A stretch of 64,000 bases of DNA from Psoroptes ovis (Eukaryota; Arthropoda; Arachnida; Sarcoptiformes; Psoroptidae). How positions within the stretch are numbered: position 1 is the first letter of the stretch; each line of letters begins with the position of its first letter. Positions 28,778 to 43,066 of this stretch are shown piece by piece. The notes under the pieces are model-generated. The model had not been told where the DNA came from, searched no databases, and saw only the letters and a program-made list of their open reading frames with translations. The stretch is taken from assembly GCA_002943765.1 (NCBI GenBank), contig PQWQ01000012.1, positions 868,001 through 932,000 of the forward strand. The letters are read 5' to 3'. The translations under genes were made by a program, and so were the position numbers.

Positions 28778-31700
28778 ATAGCCGAATATTTATTCGAATA
28801 TATCGGAATGATTCGTAGATGATTCGTATTCAAATTCAATGTTTGAAATGTTTGAATTTCAAAGCTATCAATTTGAATATGAATACGAATGAAATTCGTA
28901 TTGAAATGCTAATTGAGAAATCGAGAATTCTTGAAAAAAAAAATGCTGACAAATTCATTTTGTTTATTTATTTTGTTTTGGGTTTGAATTGAATTTATTG
29001 ACAATAATTGTCAACCGACCAACCAACCAACACCAGCCAAACATAAGATTCAATGAGAAGAACCTCAAGATCTATGAGCTTTTTGACGATACGAAATACG
29101 AAAAAAATTGATGCCACTGATTGATGAAGTGGTGTGCTTCACGAAAGTTGAATAGAAGCTTCATAAAGGCTCGACAATTGCTTTTGAATTCAAGTAAAAA
29201 TGCCAAGCAAAATATCATTAAAATGAAAAATGTCACAATCATCATCATCAGCAGCAGTAGCCGACCAGCATCAACTTTAGTAGTTTTGATTTTTTTCGAA
29301 TTTTTTGAATTCAATCCAAATGCAATTCGGCGACGAACATATGACCATATGTTCATGGAAATCAAATGTCCATACAGTCTTCAATGGCAGAATTCATATT
29401 GATAATACACATAACACTCATCGATTGTGGATGTTTTTGACATGGAAAATTTTTCTTTTAAAAAGATTTTAATCGTTCAAATCAATGATTGTGATTGTTT
29501 GTTTTGAATTCAATTCGCAATTTTTGTCTATTCGAAAACAAGAATCATTCATTGATAATTTCGAATGTTTTTCATTAATAAATGATTATCTTTGATTTTC
29601 TATCGTTTTTCTTTATTTGTGGCACGTGTCATTTAGATGTATTCAAATGATGGTCCTCAATAGTGGTCAAAAAGTTCAAAGATCTTCCAGATATCTTAAG
29701 CAATGGAAGCATTCAATTGTAATTTAACAGATTCAAATATAAATTCAAATAAAATTTAGTAGAAACAGCTGCGCACGTTGTTTGTCTGCTTGGTGATCTT
29801 TTGTTGATCAAACATTTGAAACATTTCAAAGGCTCAAAGATTCCAGATTTCAAAGATTCAAAGGCTCATAGACTCGTGGACTTGAAACTGATTTAATTTA
29901 AATTAATTACTTTTTTTTGTTGGACATCAAACAACAACACTGTTTCCAAGTTCTTCAACTACTAGACATACGAAGAAGATGTGCAGAAAAGTTTTAGGCA
30001 AATTTCAATGAGAAAACCAGTAGTCTTTTAAACTGGTGACACATGTGTTTGTAATTTAGAATTCATTTGATTTCAAAGTTTAATGAGTTTTTGTTGTTTA
30101 TGGTCGAAAACTTTTATTATCCTTGCAATGTCTCTGTGTATCTTGGTGTATGATCATTTTGATCAATGAGTTTTGGACATTTCTTGGCTAACATTGCTGT
30201 TCACAAAGTCATTTATTAATGGTAATAAATAACGATACATGAACACACATAAATGTATCGTTTCATAGCGTGTTTTATATGTTTTTCGTGGCACGTGTTT
30301 GTCTGTGTCTGGTTTGTTTGTTTGTAAAAATTGAAAACCAAACCGAACAACTTCGAGAAATTCAATACATTTCATCACATTTATCATTACAGCCACAGTC
30401 GGAAAGGATTCGTGGTCGATTTGACCCAAAACATACCAGAAAATATCGAAAAGACAACGAAAAATCAGCAAACAGACAGGATAATAGGGCTAAACCTACG
30501 AAAAACACACGAAAAATACCCAAGAAAATTATGGAAAACAGTGATCTCGACGTTTTAAGAATATCAAATTCTTAGATCATCGGAATTTAACTCTTTGAAT
30601 CCAAGACTCTTTGAATTTCTTAGAAATTCACCAAAGATTACATAATGTATTGGATATGGCATCGCTTGCCATGGAATCCTTTGCTTTCAAATTCAAATTG
30701 AATTCTTTTCGGAAAAACAATTTTTTCATTCAAAGAAAAAACAACATTTAATTGAAAACCAATGGCACCAAAAAAAAAAAAAAAAAACGAAAAACAGTTG
30801 GTGGTAATCACGATGTTCTTGATTCTTCTTAGAATTCATATCATATTCATTTCGATTCATTCGATTTATTGAATTCATTCATTCATACATATTTATCATC
30901 AAGAATTTAATAATAAAACCGAATCAAATAACACCAGAAAAACAATTAAATTAAATGAATTTTTTTTTTTTTTTTTGAATTTTTGTTTTCGCAAATTTCG
31001 AAATTAGAAATCAAAATTTAATTTGAAGTTTATTTATTGGAAATTCTCAAATAATTCTGAAATGATTCCGATTGAAAATTATAAAATCACAAACAACATT
31101 GATATAAACGATTGTGATTCAACGGTTATATCAATAATTCAACGATTATATTCAATATTTCTCCGGGAATCATCATCCTCTGTATTCCTATCATTCAGTG
31201 CACATTATCAAATCGGATATTCGTTTGATTGTTTTTCGGGCTCATCAATCAAATATTTCAAATTTTTCCTATGGATTTTTTCGGATTTTTCAACACAAAC
31301 AATGCTATTAAATGGTGGTAAATAATGGTAAATGAATGGTGAATCGTGTTGTGATGTGTGGTGGTGGCGATATTTTAATTGAAATTTGATTAAATTTAAT
31401 GAAGAGAAAGAGTGAAGCAGAAGGAAAATTCTGCTTTTTGTGTTGTGTTTGTCTTATGTCTTAAAGATTTACATGTAAATCTTTGGTAAGCCTTTGAGTT
31501 CATTTATAATTCAATTACATTCAAAATAAGATGGAATGAATCAATGGGTAAACATTTATGGTAAATGTTGAGCAACAAGAAATGAAGAAATTTGAAAAAA
31601 TATTTAGGTCAAATCTTACCCGAACTCTTTGAACCAGTTTTCTTGCAGTTTCTTAAGATTTTGGCTGTGATTTTGGCTGTGATTTCGCTGGCTCATATCA

Positions 31701-32551
31701 CAGTGCAGTAATGATTTTACTCAAGAAAACTTTGGCAAACACAGTTTTTTTAGGGCCAATCATTCAATGTTTCGAGGCAGCGAAGAATGGAAAACTGTTG
31801 ATTGCTTGGTTGATCAATGATTGATCGATTAATGATTGATTATCGTTGTATAATTGTTTCTAATTGCAATTACAATGTAATAAGACCAATTTTACTTTGA
31901 TATCATCGGTCAAATTACTCACTGATCGGTGATAACCAATTTAAAATAATCAAATCAGTTCAAATACCTTTAAACTGAATGTGATTTGATTGTTGGTATT
32001 ATTAGAATTTCATTGTTTTTTTTTGCTTCTGATTGATTTCTAGAAAACGATTGGGCGTATTGATCACATTGATAATGGTATAAATAATTCAAGATAAGTG
32101 ACTGTCTTCAAGCTCGCTGATCATTTCAAAAAAAGGGTTTGAAAATCTTTGAAATTGATAGAAAATTCCATGCACCATGAATTTAAACATTACAACACAA
32201 TGATTATCACCCAAAATAAAATATTAATTACAATCAATATTGATTTGAAATCAATTAAATATTACAATTGATTGTCAATGGATAAATTGAACTGAACAAT
32301 TTTTTTTCACGTTTTAAAAATCGAAATCATTAAAGAATTATTTATTGATTTTTATTTTTTTCAATTTGATATCTATTAACGCATATATTTATTTATTCAC
32401 TGTTCGTATTATCACAAAATTCCCAATAATTATTAATAAATTATTAAAATTCACATGTTCATACATGTGTTTACATACATATTTATTGAAAATACATGTT
32501 TGAACATGCAACCAAATTGTATTTTTCAATAATTATAGATATATGGTGAAA

Positions 32552-32628
32552 ATATTGTCCGAAAAGTTTTAACGAATTTCACCATGAATGTCTACGAGAA
32601 AAATCAACAAAAACTTTTCGGACAGACA
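32552..32628. mobile_element. Mini-mariner MITE, copy I
   Basis: TTGTCCGAAAAGTTTT at the left and AAAACTTTTCGGACAGA at the right are nearly exact complements. It ends about 130 bp before an (AC)n tract. Confidence 0.75.
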
Positions 32629-32757
32629 TTCCTAAATATTTCGACCTAATTTTGGTAACAAAACAAACAAACAAATGAAAAACCAATGATTTTAAAAATA
32701 AGTCAAATAATAATAATTCAATGATTTCATTTGATTCTGTATTTATCAATAGCGGAA

Positions 32758-32781
32758 ACACACACACACACACACACACAA
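32758..32781. repeat. (AC)n microsatellite
   Basis: About twelve AC units, about 130 bp after mini-mariner copy I. Confidence 0.9.
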
Positions 32782-33295
32782 ACATTTGACGTATTATCGA
32801 TTTTCGTTTTGTTTGATTTGATTTGATTTGATTTATTTTTGTGAAAAGTTTTCATTTCAAATTGAATGTTCATTTGGTTTCATTTGATTTCATTGTAATT
32901 TCAATCAATTAATTCGTTAATTGTTTTAGTGATTTTTGTGTTGAATTACGATGAAAATTGATTGGAATTTGTTGAGATTTTTTATGAGGTTGAAGCCATT
33001 GAAAAACAAATTATATTAATCAATGATGATCGAGAGCAAGTGAATCACATTTAATCGTTTTAATTGTTTCAATAACTTACATTTAATTCGTTTCAAATTG
33101 ATCATCAGGCAAAGGGTTAAATCAGTGTTGAACCTTTTGGCAGAATTTTGACCTCTTTCCCTGATTATTTGACCCTTTTTTTCAAATGTCAAAATTGAAC
33201 AAGATTTAATCAAAGGTTTTGAATAATAATAATCTTCGGACAATTTCGGCCATCTATCGATATTGTTTTGAATAATTTTGAGTTTGAAACTTTTC

Positions 33296-34191
33296 AAAGG
33301 GTTACCTGTAATAAGATATAGTCTTAATGCCCTTGTAAAAAAATTGAAAAAAAAATTATTGCATCATGTTCTTGGTCAATAAAGATGAAAATGGTCATCT
33401 CAAATTCTTGACCCTTCCGTTCCAAAAAATGGATCAAAAGTTAAAAATTGCAATATCTCGGCTGTTTCACGAGGTCAAATCACGATTTTTTCAGTGATCA
33501 AAGATAATCTAGTTATTGATCATATGTGAAAAGATCACTGCTGAGTAACGCGTAGATGATCAGGAATATTCATTTGAAGTTACCATTTTCATAATCGTTT
33601 GGGTTATCACGTGATGAAGAATGACGTGTACACGTCTAAATTGAAACATTGAATCTGACGACTGTTTAAAAAGCCGTTTAAGCCGTCAGATTATGAATCT
33701 TGTACATTTTTCATTTTAGGCCTTGTGGTTGCCAAAATGTTTTGAAAATGTTAATGATTGGTTTTGAATATTCATCACTTGATAGAAGTCTCAAAATGCT
33801 TGTGTTTTAAACGGCTTTTTAAACAGTCGTCAGATTCAATGTTTCAATTTAGACGTGTACACGTCATTCTTCATCACGTGATAACCCAAACGATTATGAA
33901 AATGGTAACTTCAAATGAATATTCCTGATCATCTACGCGTTACTCAGCAGTGATCTTTTCACATATGATCAATAACTAGATTATCTTTGATCACTGAAAA
34001 AATCGTGATTTGACCTCGTGAAACGGCCGAGATATTGCAATTTTTAACTTTTGATCCATTTTTTGGAACGGAAGGGTCAAGAATTTGAGATGACCATAAT
34101 GGACTTTTTTTCATCTTTATTGACCAAGAAAATGATGCAATAATTTTTTTTTCAATTTTTTTATGAGGGATCTTATTACAGGTTACCCTTT
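33296..34191. mobile_element. Foldback element 1 with about 385 bp inverted arms
   Basis: The left arm (33296-33681) and right arm (33807-34191) are near-complementary along their length and enclose a loop of about 125 bp. The ends are AAAGGGTTACCTGTAATAAG and the complement of AAAGGGTAACCTGTAATAAG. The arms differ by a few substitutions and small indels, for example near the two poly-A/T tracts. I see no transposase frame and no clear target duplication. It is homologous to the element 0.6 kb further on. This is probably a non-autonomous DNA transposon of foldback type; the superfamily cannot be assigned. Confidence 0.85.
33623..33636. repeat. 14-bp palindrome GACGTGTACACGTC in foldback arms
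   Basis: The same palindrome occurs at 33623-33636, 33852-33865, 35151-35164 and 35409-35422, once per arm of both foldback elements. It marks the inner border of the sequence the two elements share. Confidence 0.8.
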
Positions 34192-34822
34192 ACGAAAAAC
34201 TTTGTTAATGAAAATATGAATCAAATCAAACCCAATCGACCTTGAAATTCGTTTTTTCGAAAAAAAACTGCAATATGTCAATAACAGTCAGAAATATGGT
34301 CCGAAACATAATGAATTCCATTAATAATATTATGCAATATTCTCCATTAAACACTGCATATTGCATATTGCACAATGTTTCAATTCATTCAATTTTCGTT
34401 TCAAAAATTCAAGGATCGCAAATCAGTGAGTGTGAGAGCAAAAGTTTCGGTGATTTATTTTTGACGCTTCTGCACCTTTATTAATTTTATTTTATTTATT
34501 TTCATTTTTTGGTGAAGGTCAGCGCAATCATTAGATTTGTCAAAATTCATTGATTTGTTTGTCGGAAAAAAAAAATTTTGAGAAAAGCATATTTTGGGGA
34601 CCAAAAAATGACGAAATTCTTGAAGAATATCAGAATTAGTAAATAAACAGCAAAATCATTGAAAAAGAATCTTTGGAAAAACAATAAAACAATGAATCCA
34701 ATGAGTCTCTGTAATCAGTTTATCTTCAATTTTTCAAAATTTCCAATCAAATTCAATTATTTTCAAATTTTTCAGATTCGACTTTTGACAAAAAAAAATA
34801 TTTTTGACAAAAATATTTCATG
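34192..34822. other. Spacer between the two foldback elements
   Basis: About 630 bp of AT-rich sequence, with CATATTGCATATTGCA-type short repeats near 34355. A plus frame at 34242-34484 shows no family. I see no sequence shared with either foldback loop. Confidence 0.45.
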
Positions 34823-35738
34823 AAAGGGTAACCTCTAATAAGATAGAGTCATTCTGCCTAAGGAAAAAAATCGAGAAAAAAATTATCGCATCATGTTCTT
34901 GGTCAATAGGGATGACAAAAAGTCAATTATGGTCATCTCCAATTCTTGACCCTTCCGGTCCAAAAAGGGGGTCAAAAGTCAATAATTGCGATATCTCGGC
35001 CGTTTTAAGAGGTGATGTCTCAATTTTTTCAATAATTAAAGATTATCTAGCCATTAATCATTGGTGAAAATATCATTGATTTAAAAAGATTACTTTTTGA
35101 GATATATTCATTTGAAGTTACCATCTCCATTATCTTTAGGGTTTTTGATTGACGTGTACACGTCTAAACTGGAGATTGCTAAGGAACACAAGCATTAATG
35201 ATAATTGCTATTTTCTATGATCATCAATTGATGACCATTTAAGCCCGAGCATTTTCATTCAAGACATTCTTATAACAACAAGATAGAAAATGAAAACCAA
35301 AAACAAAAATCAACATTAAGTTATATTTTTAAAAATATTTACATGAAAAATGTCATAGAAAATAGCAATTATCATTAATGCTTGTGTTCCTTAGCAATCT
35401 CCAGTTTAGACGTGTACACGTCAATCAAAAACCCTAAAGATAATGGAGATGGTAACTTCAAATGAATATATCTCAAAAAGTAATCTTTTTAAATCAATGA
35501 TATTTTCACCAATGATTAATGGCTAGATAATCTTTAATTATTGAAAAAATTGAGACATCACCTCTTAAAACGGCCGAGATATCGCAATTATTGACTTTTG
35601 ACCCCCTTTTTGGACCGGAAGGGTCAAGAATTGGAGATGACCATAATTGACTTTTTGTCATCCCTATTGACCAAGAACATGATGCGATAATTTTTTTCTC
35701 GATTTTTTTCCTTAGGCAGTTATTGTAGGATACCCTTT
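34823..35738. mobile_element. Foldback element 2 with nearly 400 bp inverted arms
   Basis: The left arm is 34823-35220, the right arm 35353-35738, and the loop about 132 bp. The ends are AAAGGGTAACCTCTAATAAG and the complement of AAAGGGTATCCTACAATAAC; the right arm lacks about 12 bp near its end. Apart from the tips the arms look almost identical. Arm parts such as CTTGACCCTTCCG, ATATCTCGGC and TTCATTTGAAGTTACCAT are shared with element 1; the inner 50 bp and the loop are not. Each arm contains the same open frame of about 69 codons (34860-35067 and its mirror), which follows from the inverted repeat and is not good evidence of a protein. Confidence 0.85.
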
Positions 35739-36735
35739 GACAAAATTTTATTCGAAATAAATGAATTTCAAGAAAAAATTCCTCATTTTTTTTCTCCAAT
35801 TTATTTTTGGCCTTCAAATTTTCAATTTTCAACAAAATAAGGCTTTACTTTGTCTCCATTTTGTAGAGAAAAAATAATCTTATTTATTTGGTTCATTTGT
35901 TTGTTAGTTTATTTAATAATCAAAATAAATAAAGAATAAATAAATAAAGAAACTGCAAAATTTCAGTCTTTTTGAAATGTTCAACCATTTTTTGTTCCCC
36001 ATTTGTTTATGGGATTTGTCTACGATCGAGAAATAAAAAAGAAATAGAAATCCATTATTAGAACCCGAGAAGGAATCCAAGAAATCAAAAAGAATTTGAT
36101 TCTTTCAAAGATTTCATTTGTACAACAATGAATTCCCTAATAATAATAATAATAATAATGATGATGATATTATCAAGAATTTATTTGTTTTGTTTTGTCT
36201 TCATTTACCTTTGAGAAAATAAACAAATAAATAAACAAAGAATGAGTAAAATGAAATAATAATAAAAGACCCAAAACAATGAGAATATTTTTGATTAATT
36301 TGGTCCCGTGAAAAAATTTAATTTAGGAAAAATTCAGACCAAATTGGACCGATTGGACCGGATTTTTCAATTTTTAGGACTGAAAAACAGGTTCGAAACA
36401 TCAGAATCAAAACGTAAATATGAATTAATTTCAATTCAAAATTTCATTTTTTGTTGAAATCGGAGACCTTTATTAGAGACGCTGTAATAACCTTGAATTT
36501 TGATTCTATTCTTTGAGATTATTCCAATCCATTTCTTTGCTGAAATTCTTATTCAAATTTTATTGTTTACTTGATTTTTTTTTGTATGTTTTGTGTTTGA
36601 TGTATTTGATGTATGGATGAATGAATGGAATTCTTTTCATCAAAATAAATGAGCGGGAAATACCGAAAGAATTGAATGGAATATTTGCATTTTAATTTAA
36701 AAAAATGAAAACAATTTTTATGGCAAATATCTTAT

Positions 36736-36812
36736 CACGAGTCCAATAAATTCGTCCTTATTGAATCAATGGAAATTCCGATTGAAAATCGGTCAAAACT
36801 TTACGGATGAAC
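36736..36812. mobile_element. Mini-mariner MITE, degraded copy J
   Basis: The left end CGAGTCCAATAAATTCGTCC is weak. The interior TCAATGG and the right half GATTGAAAATCGGTCAAAACTTT (given in part) match the family better. Confidence 0.5.
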
Positions 36813-38577
36813 TTTACGGATTTAATGATAATGATAATGGTGAGAATTTAATTTTTTAATAATGAAAATAAGAATAAGAATATAATCATCAATATCATAG
36901 TTATTATCGTAATATTCATTATCATTATAATCAGAGCATTATTCGGCCCGAAAACAGAATGATTTTAAAGTAATTTTCCAGATAATTTTCAGGTGGAAAA
37001 AAATGAATTTTTGTGTTTTGAGAAAATCCAAGAATTTCAAGAATTTATCTTTATTTTTTAAAGATAAATTGCAATCTTTGATTGTCTGAAAGGTAAACGA
37101 AAACGAAAGGTGAAATGATCAACAAGAAGGTGAAAAATAATAATCGAAAGGTACCTTGATTGTATTTGTTTAACGAAATTGAAAAATGAGAAATTGAAAA
37201 CGAAAAATGTTTTATTATTTTACGTGTAATTAAACAAGTAAACAAACGAGCGAAAATCAAAATTGTAAAATCATCAAACCCATCTTCGATTGATCATTGA
37301 ACACTGGTTGATCATTGATCAGTGATTTCAATGAATTTAAGAAGATTAAATGGAATCAAGATCGATCAATTCAAGATTGGTGAATTCAAAATTGGATCAT
37401 AAAACACATTGAACATAACACAATGGCCCCTCATTTACCCTGCAAAACAGAAGCAAAAATTTTTTAAATTTGATTTGATTTGAAATTTCTTCAATTTAGC
37501 TATGAAACGAAATCAATAAAATCTCGAATGATGAAATGATTCCGAATCATTTGTTGAAAATGTGAAATCGAAAATCGAAAACACAAATGACACCATTATC
37601 ATTGAGTGAAACTTTTCGAAGAAGAAGTTAAAACAAAGTTTCACTAATCACTAATAAGTTTCAATGGTCATAAAACTATTTGTTTCGTTGATTTGTTCGT
37701 TTGTTTGACTCGGTAGTTTACTTAAGTTGTTTGTAATAATTATTTTGTCAAAACAACGACATTCTTCATATTTGTCCTAAAATGAAATGAATCTGTAAAC
37801 TTTCACTTTTGACCCTTGTTTTATTTCAAAAGGTTGTAAAGGGTCTTCGATAATGTAAATAGGTCTTGTAATCAGTCGGCGTTTCTTTCAAATTTGAAAA
37901 AAAATCAAATGGAATCGAATCATATCAAACATTATATGATCATTGATATTGCGAACATATCGATAATAATCATATCATCAAATTCAACAAATTTTTCAAC
38001 GATCAATTTTATTTTCACTTAGAAATCAAGTGAAAACGAAATTATTTTATCAATATGTTTGAATTCCAATCATTGAAAATTATCGAAAACAAATTATGTT
38101 TTTGAATGTTCACCATGGGTAATTTGGTGACATTAGTAGTTTTAGTAGATCAGGCGGAGTGAAAACAAAAACAAGGTCACATTTATGACCCTCTTAGATG
38201 AATTTAAAGACCAGAGAAGAGAAAGATTTTTTCACAAAAACGTTTGATCATCAAAGTTTTATTACCTTTGAAAAACCTTGTCAAACTTGTGTACGACCTG
38301 AAAAGGTAATTTTTGGTGATTTATGGTGAAATATCGCTGATAATTTTCAATGATAATTTGTGTCAAAGACAATCAATGTTGGTCGAAGAATTCGGTCGAA
38401 AAAAATATGGACAAATTCATATTTTATGATTATGAATTTTGAATTATGAATTCATTATTAAAATTAACCCTTTATTGAGTTCATTCGACTACATCAGTTC
38501 ATTTTGGTTATTGAGCGTCGAAGAGTCAATTTTCAATTTCATATTTCAGTCATTTCATGTCGGTATATGATCATTCA

Positions 38578-38600
38578 AAAAAAAAAAAAAAAAAAAAAAT
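38578..38600. repeat. Poly(A) tract of about 23 bases
   Basis: Uninterrupted A run. No retroposed gene sequence is recognisable directly upstream, so it is probably a simple homopolymer. Comparable runs occur at 30769-30787 (A), 30961-30977 (T), 44755-44771 (A) and about 52639-52656 (T). Confidence 0.8.
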
Positions 38601-39663
38601 GTGTCAATCAAAGAACAAAAGAAAAAAAGCGAAACCATTGATCATTGACCATTGAACAATGGACCAGTGTCATTGTAGACAACGAAAAACAGATGAAAGG
38701 AAATCTGTCAACAAGTTCACATGGATCAATGATGATTATGATGGTCAAATGATGGTGATCCATGATGGTCCATGACTAATTTTTCATCAAATATCAATCA
38801 AATTTTCCATGAATTTTCAAGTTTTTGATTGATTCAAGCCATTTGAAGTAATTTTATTGAATTTTTGTGAAAAAATTTCAATAATCTTCAATTGTTCATC
38901 GTTTAATCACACATTTTGGTCAGTTGGTTCGAAAAATTCGGTTTTTTCGCTCAAAATTTGGTCATTTTTAGCTCGAAATTGGACCAGCATTGCCCAAAAC
39001 GGTTCAAAGATTTTGAATTTTGAAATTGTGGACAAATTTCACGGACAAAACATGGCCACGAACTCTGACCACGAACCAATGTAACAATGAACAATAAACG
39101 AAATTATGTATGAAAGAAATTATGTATGAAACGACAACAACTCAAATCATAATCCAAACAGATTATTACCAATTAATCTTTGTGAATGGTCCATTTAAAT
39201 TATCCGATGAATAAGTGTGATGATTTAATAATAATAAATACACTTAATCAAATGAATGAATAAATAAAATTTAGTGAATGAATGGATCAATGAATGAAAA
39301 TTAAATCTAAATTTACACCTGACAGGAAAATATTTATCAAAAAAAATTTCAAATGATGCAAATACGTGTAAATTTAGTGGTGACAAATTTGAAATTTATT
39401 CATTTTGATTGTAATTGTGATTGCAGTGGGGCAACAACGGTCAGAGAGGTTGGGGATGAATAACGATGCAAAAAACGAAGAAGCCGAGGACAAATAATAA
39501 GAGAACGATGTTATTAGCCGCATTTATTGTTGCAAGTTCACATTATTCAGATTACAGATTTGGACCATTCACATATTTCAAAACATTTTTGAAACAATTT
39601 CAATTGGTTTGGTGGATGAATGATTTATTTTCATTTTCATTTTGAAATTTCTATTTCGATTTG

Positions 39664-39750
39664 AAGTTGTCCGAAAAGTTCAGTCTAGTAAAATCAATGA
39701 AAATCGCCGGTTTGCTCAATGAAATTTGGACAGCATTTTTCGGACAACCA
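39664..39750. mobile_element. Mini-mariner MITE, copy K
   Basis: AGTTGTCCGAAAAGTTC at the left and TTTTTCGGACAACC at the right frame a longer loop that keeps TCAATGAAAATCG. The element is about 87 bp. Confidence 0.75.
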
Positions 39751-42700
39751 AAGACATCTGTTGACATCTGAAATTTTATTTTTTTTTTTTTTGCTTCTTT
39801 TGAATTTAAATTGAAATAATAACAATAATAGCAGTAGCCGGATGATGATAATCAACAATTGAATCTGCGTTGTTTGAAATCAAAATTTTTAATTCATTGA
39901 TCTCGATTGAATCAAAATTCAACAATAATCACGGCCAAGAGGCTAATAATGATGGCTTATAATGATGATGGTCAATGATGGCGATGTTGATGATGGACAA
40001 TATGTGACCATATCAATGATGGACACCAAAATCAGCTGGCCTCGAACCTCGAAAAACAACAAGATTCAACCAAACAACAATACGATCAACATGAACAAGC
40101 GTTGGACATGTATCAACAAGAGGCACAATACCTTGTAATAGGGTAGGTACCTTGAGTTTCATTCATTCATTTATTCAAGTTCGAAATTGTTCATCAAATT
40201 TCGGTGATCCTCAAATGCTCTGGTGATTTTGATTTGAGTTCGCCAAAAAAGAAAATCCTTCGATCAAAAACACTCATCAAATCAAATATGGGCTATTTGT
40301 CGGTCAGTAAACTTTTACTATTTTTCGACAATTGTGTGATTAGGTCAAATGTTTTCATTTCATTCGCTGGTCCATCAAATATGGATCAAAGACAGAGAAA
40401 ATGAGAGAGAAAAATGACATGTAAAAATACAGAAAAAATCGAATCAATCGGGTCCATTTGGTGCTCAACAGCAGCACCAGCAACTGAAACAGCGACCGGT
40501 AAACATTCGTAAAATCGTAAAGCCCCGAATCATCATCTGACATGTACATGGACATACGAAAATCTACAAATTTCAAAATGAAAAAAATACACGTGCAAAT
40601 ATACGTGTTTGAATTTGAATTTTGCAAAAAATCGAATAAAAATGACCAAAAATTGAATCGTAAATCATAAAAATCATATTGCACACATATGAAGAGAAAA
40701 AGAGCAGACAAACAATATGAATTTTTCTAAAATTGTCCAGGGTTCTAACCTTCAAAGCTTTCAAAGGCCTCTATGAGGTTGTTGTTTCATCATTTTGATT
40801 AGTTGTTTCATTTGTTTCAATTGTTTAGGATTGTTGTTACTCAGTTTGCTTTTGCTGCTGCTGTTTAGGTCTGCGGCCCTTGGCCTAAAGCCATGGACCT
40901 TGTACGGCCAAAGACAAACTTGCACGTACACAAATACGTACTCAATAAATTGAGATTCATCACCTCATATTTCATTTTTGATTTTTTTTCCCACTTCTTC
41001 TTACCCCTGTTCGTAATAATTTATTTGAAATATTGAATTTCAATTCAATTCAATTTCGAAAATTCAAATTTTTCCAACAGGCCTAGGTCTCTGCTGGACA
41101 AATACGCGTTGGACATTGGTGATATATTGTTCGGTGATATATTGGTGTGTTGACTGCCTGCCTGACTGGCTGGCCATTCTTTAAATATGAAATTGTATTG
41201 ATTTATTTATTTATTTATTTCATTTATTTCTATGAATGAAAATATGAAATATGAAATATATATTCATTTTCATCGTTTTGTTTACGAAAAGAAATACAAC
41301 AAATAAATAAATACAAGATACAAAAATATGGATTCATTTGTTTATGTATGTGTGTCAAAGGTCAGCATTTTGAATTGAAAATTACCGGTTTTTTTTTGAA
41401 TCATTTCATTTTCCGCTACTACTACTGTTGTAGCGATTATTATTTGTTTTTATTTATTTTGATTTATTTGTTTACCGATGAAAAATTTTTGTTCAAATTC
41501 ATCCATTCATTCATTTTGACAAGAAAATACCCGTTTTTTTTTGGATAAAGTTATTTCCGATCAAAGATTTACCGAAGGTGGTCAGTTTTGCTGATTTGTT
41601 CAATTCAAACGAACTATCATCACCTTTGATTGAAGACATATTCAATCAAAGGTTCGACACCTGCTCATACGAAGGAAGTGATTGAAGTGAAATTTTATCT
41701 TAAGAGTAACATGGCGACCAATCCTTAATTTTCCATGTTGACCTTTGAACATCGAAACAAATCTGATGTAGGATTTTCGTTGAAATCAAAAAAAAAAGGA
41801 AAGGTAAAAAGTAAGGTGTGTACCTAATCAAAATCGAGTAATTCCATTTTTGTTGTCTATTTTAGGCCGGTTTTTTGGGTAAAAAAGGGGAAACATTCCA
41901 CGATACAGATCACGCATCTTTTTTGGATTCAAAATTTGAAAGGTTTGAAGGTCATTGTCAATCAGTAGATTCAATGGTGAACCTAATTCCGCTTTGGATC
42001 ATTTCGAAACTATTTTTATATCGAAGATATTACCGGAATGAAATGAATGAAATATCAATGAAAATAACCATGAAATCTATGCATTTATTTACGTGTTTAC
42101 AAATCAATTAAATGATTAATTGATTGTGATTATGATTAATCATATCATCATCATTCAATACTTTAGTATTAATTTAAGTCTCATTCAATTAGTTGGTTAT
42201 CATCATCACAAGTGATTAGTAAATTGATTGATCGATTAATTCAATTGATAATTGATCAATTTAATGGATTATTTATTTTTTCAATGAATTCATTACATGA
42301 GAAATGTAAACATCTGTTCAAACATCTAAACATGTTTTCCTGTTGATTATAACTCATTAGTAAATGAAAAATTACTCAAATCAGCCATAAGAAATCGCTG
42401 CCAAAGACAGTGACGATTCATTTTCGAGTCTATTTTTAGCTCATCTTTCGATGATGATCTTAGATTCTTCGGTTCGGTGTTTCTGGCCAGATATTTGGCA
42501 CCGATTCTGCCCCGTACATCGCCGAATATCATGTGATATTCCTTTGGATCTGGCTATTTTTCTGAATTTCTTAAAATTAAATCGTTAATCGTAATTTATT
42601 TCAATTTATTTAAATCATAATAATAAAACTCAAATGAGATCTATGTTTAGTGAGTTATCAGTAGTGTTTGATTATCAAATTAAAGAAGAAAATGATGGCA

Positions 42701-42987
42701 ATAATTATGATAATTTAGCATTAAATGAATCAACTAAAGATAATCTCTATGGATATTTTGAGTCAAACAAACAAACAAACAAATGAAAATCAGTGTAATG
42801 TAATATCAAAACTAACATTTAGAAAAACCAACATGGGTAAAATTACATGAATCTTCATTAATGACATGTGAATCTTGAATCGTTAATCAATCGTTTGATC
42901 AAATCACGTTACAAATGTATGGCCATGATTGCCCACATATCATTACATACGTCATTGCATTTCTATTAAGTAATACATGAGTTTTGT

Positions 42988-43066
42988 ATGTTGTCCGTTA
43001 AGTTTTTACCGTAAGAAATCATTAGAAAACAAGAAGAAAATCGTCAAAAATTTTTCGGACAACCTA
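42988..43066. mobile_element. Mini-mariner MITE, copy L
   Basis: TGTTGTCCGTTAAGTTTTTAC at the left (first 20 bases count) pairs with AAAATTTTTCGGACAACCT at the right. The centre is purine-rich. Confidence 0.7.

Larger units (their letters stand above)
18048..33295. other. Repeat-bearing stretch, no supported gene
   Basis: This holds mini-mariner copies C to I, the 12-bp minisatellite and AC repeats. Frames such as 18423-18737 and 23419-23829 lack domain signatures and contain homopolymer-coded runs. A GC-richer island at 25143-25280 is open for 45 codons but has no recognisable start or family. Confidence 0.45.

Noticed and set aside
34804..35835. The same peptide of about 69 codons encoded in opposite arms (34804-35067 plus, 35506-35835 minus)
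   Set aside because: The identity follows from the inverted repeat. In foldback element 1 the matching sequence runs into a stop codon in this frame, so the frame is not conserved as protein.
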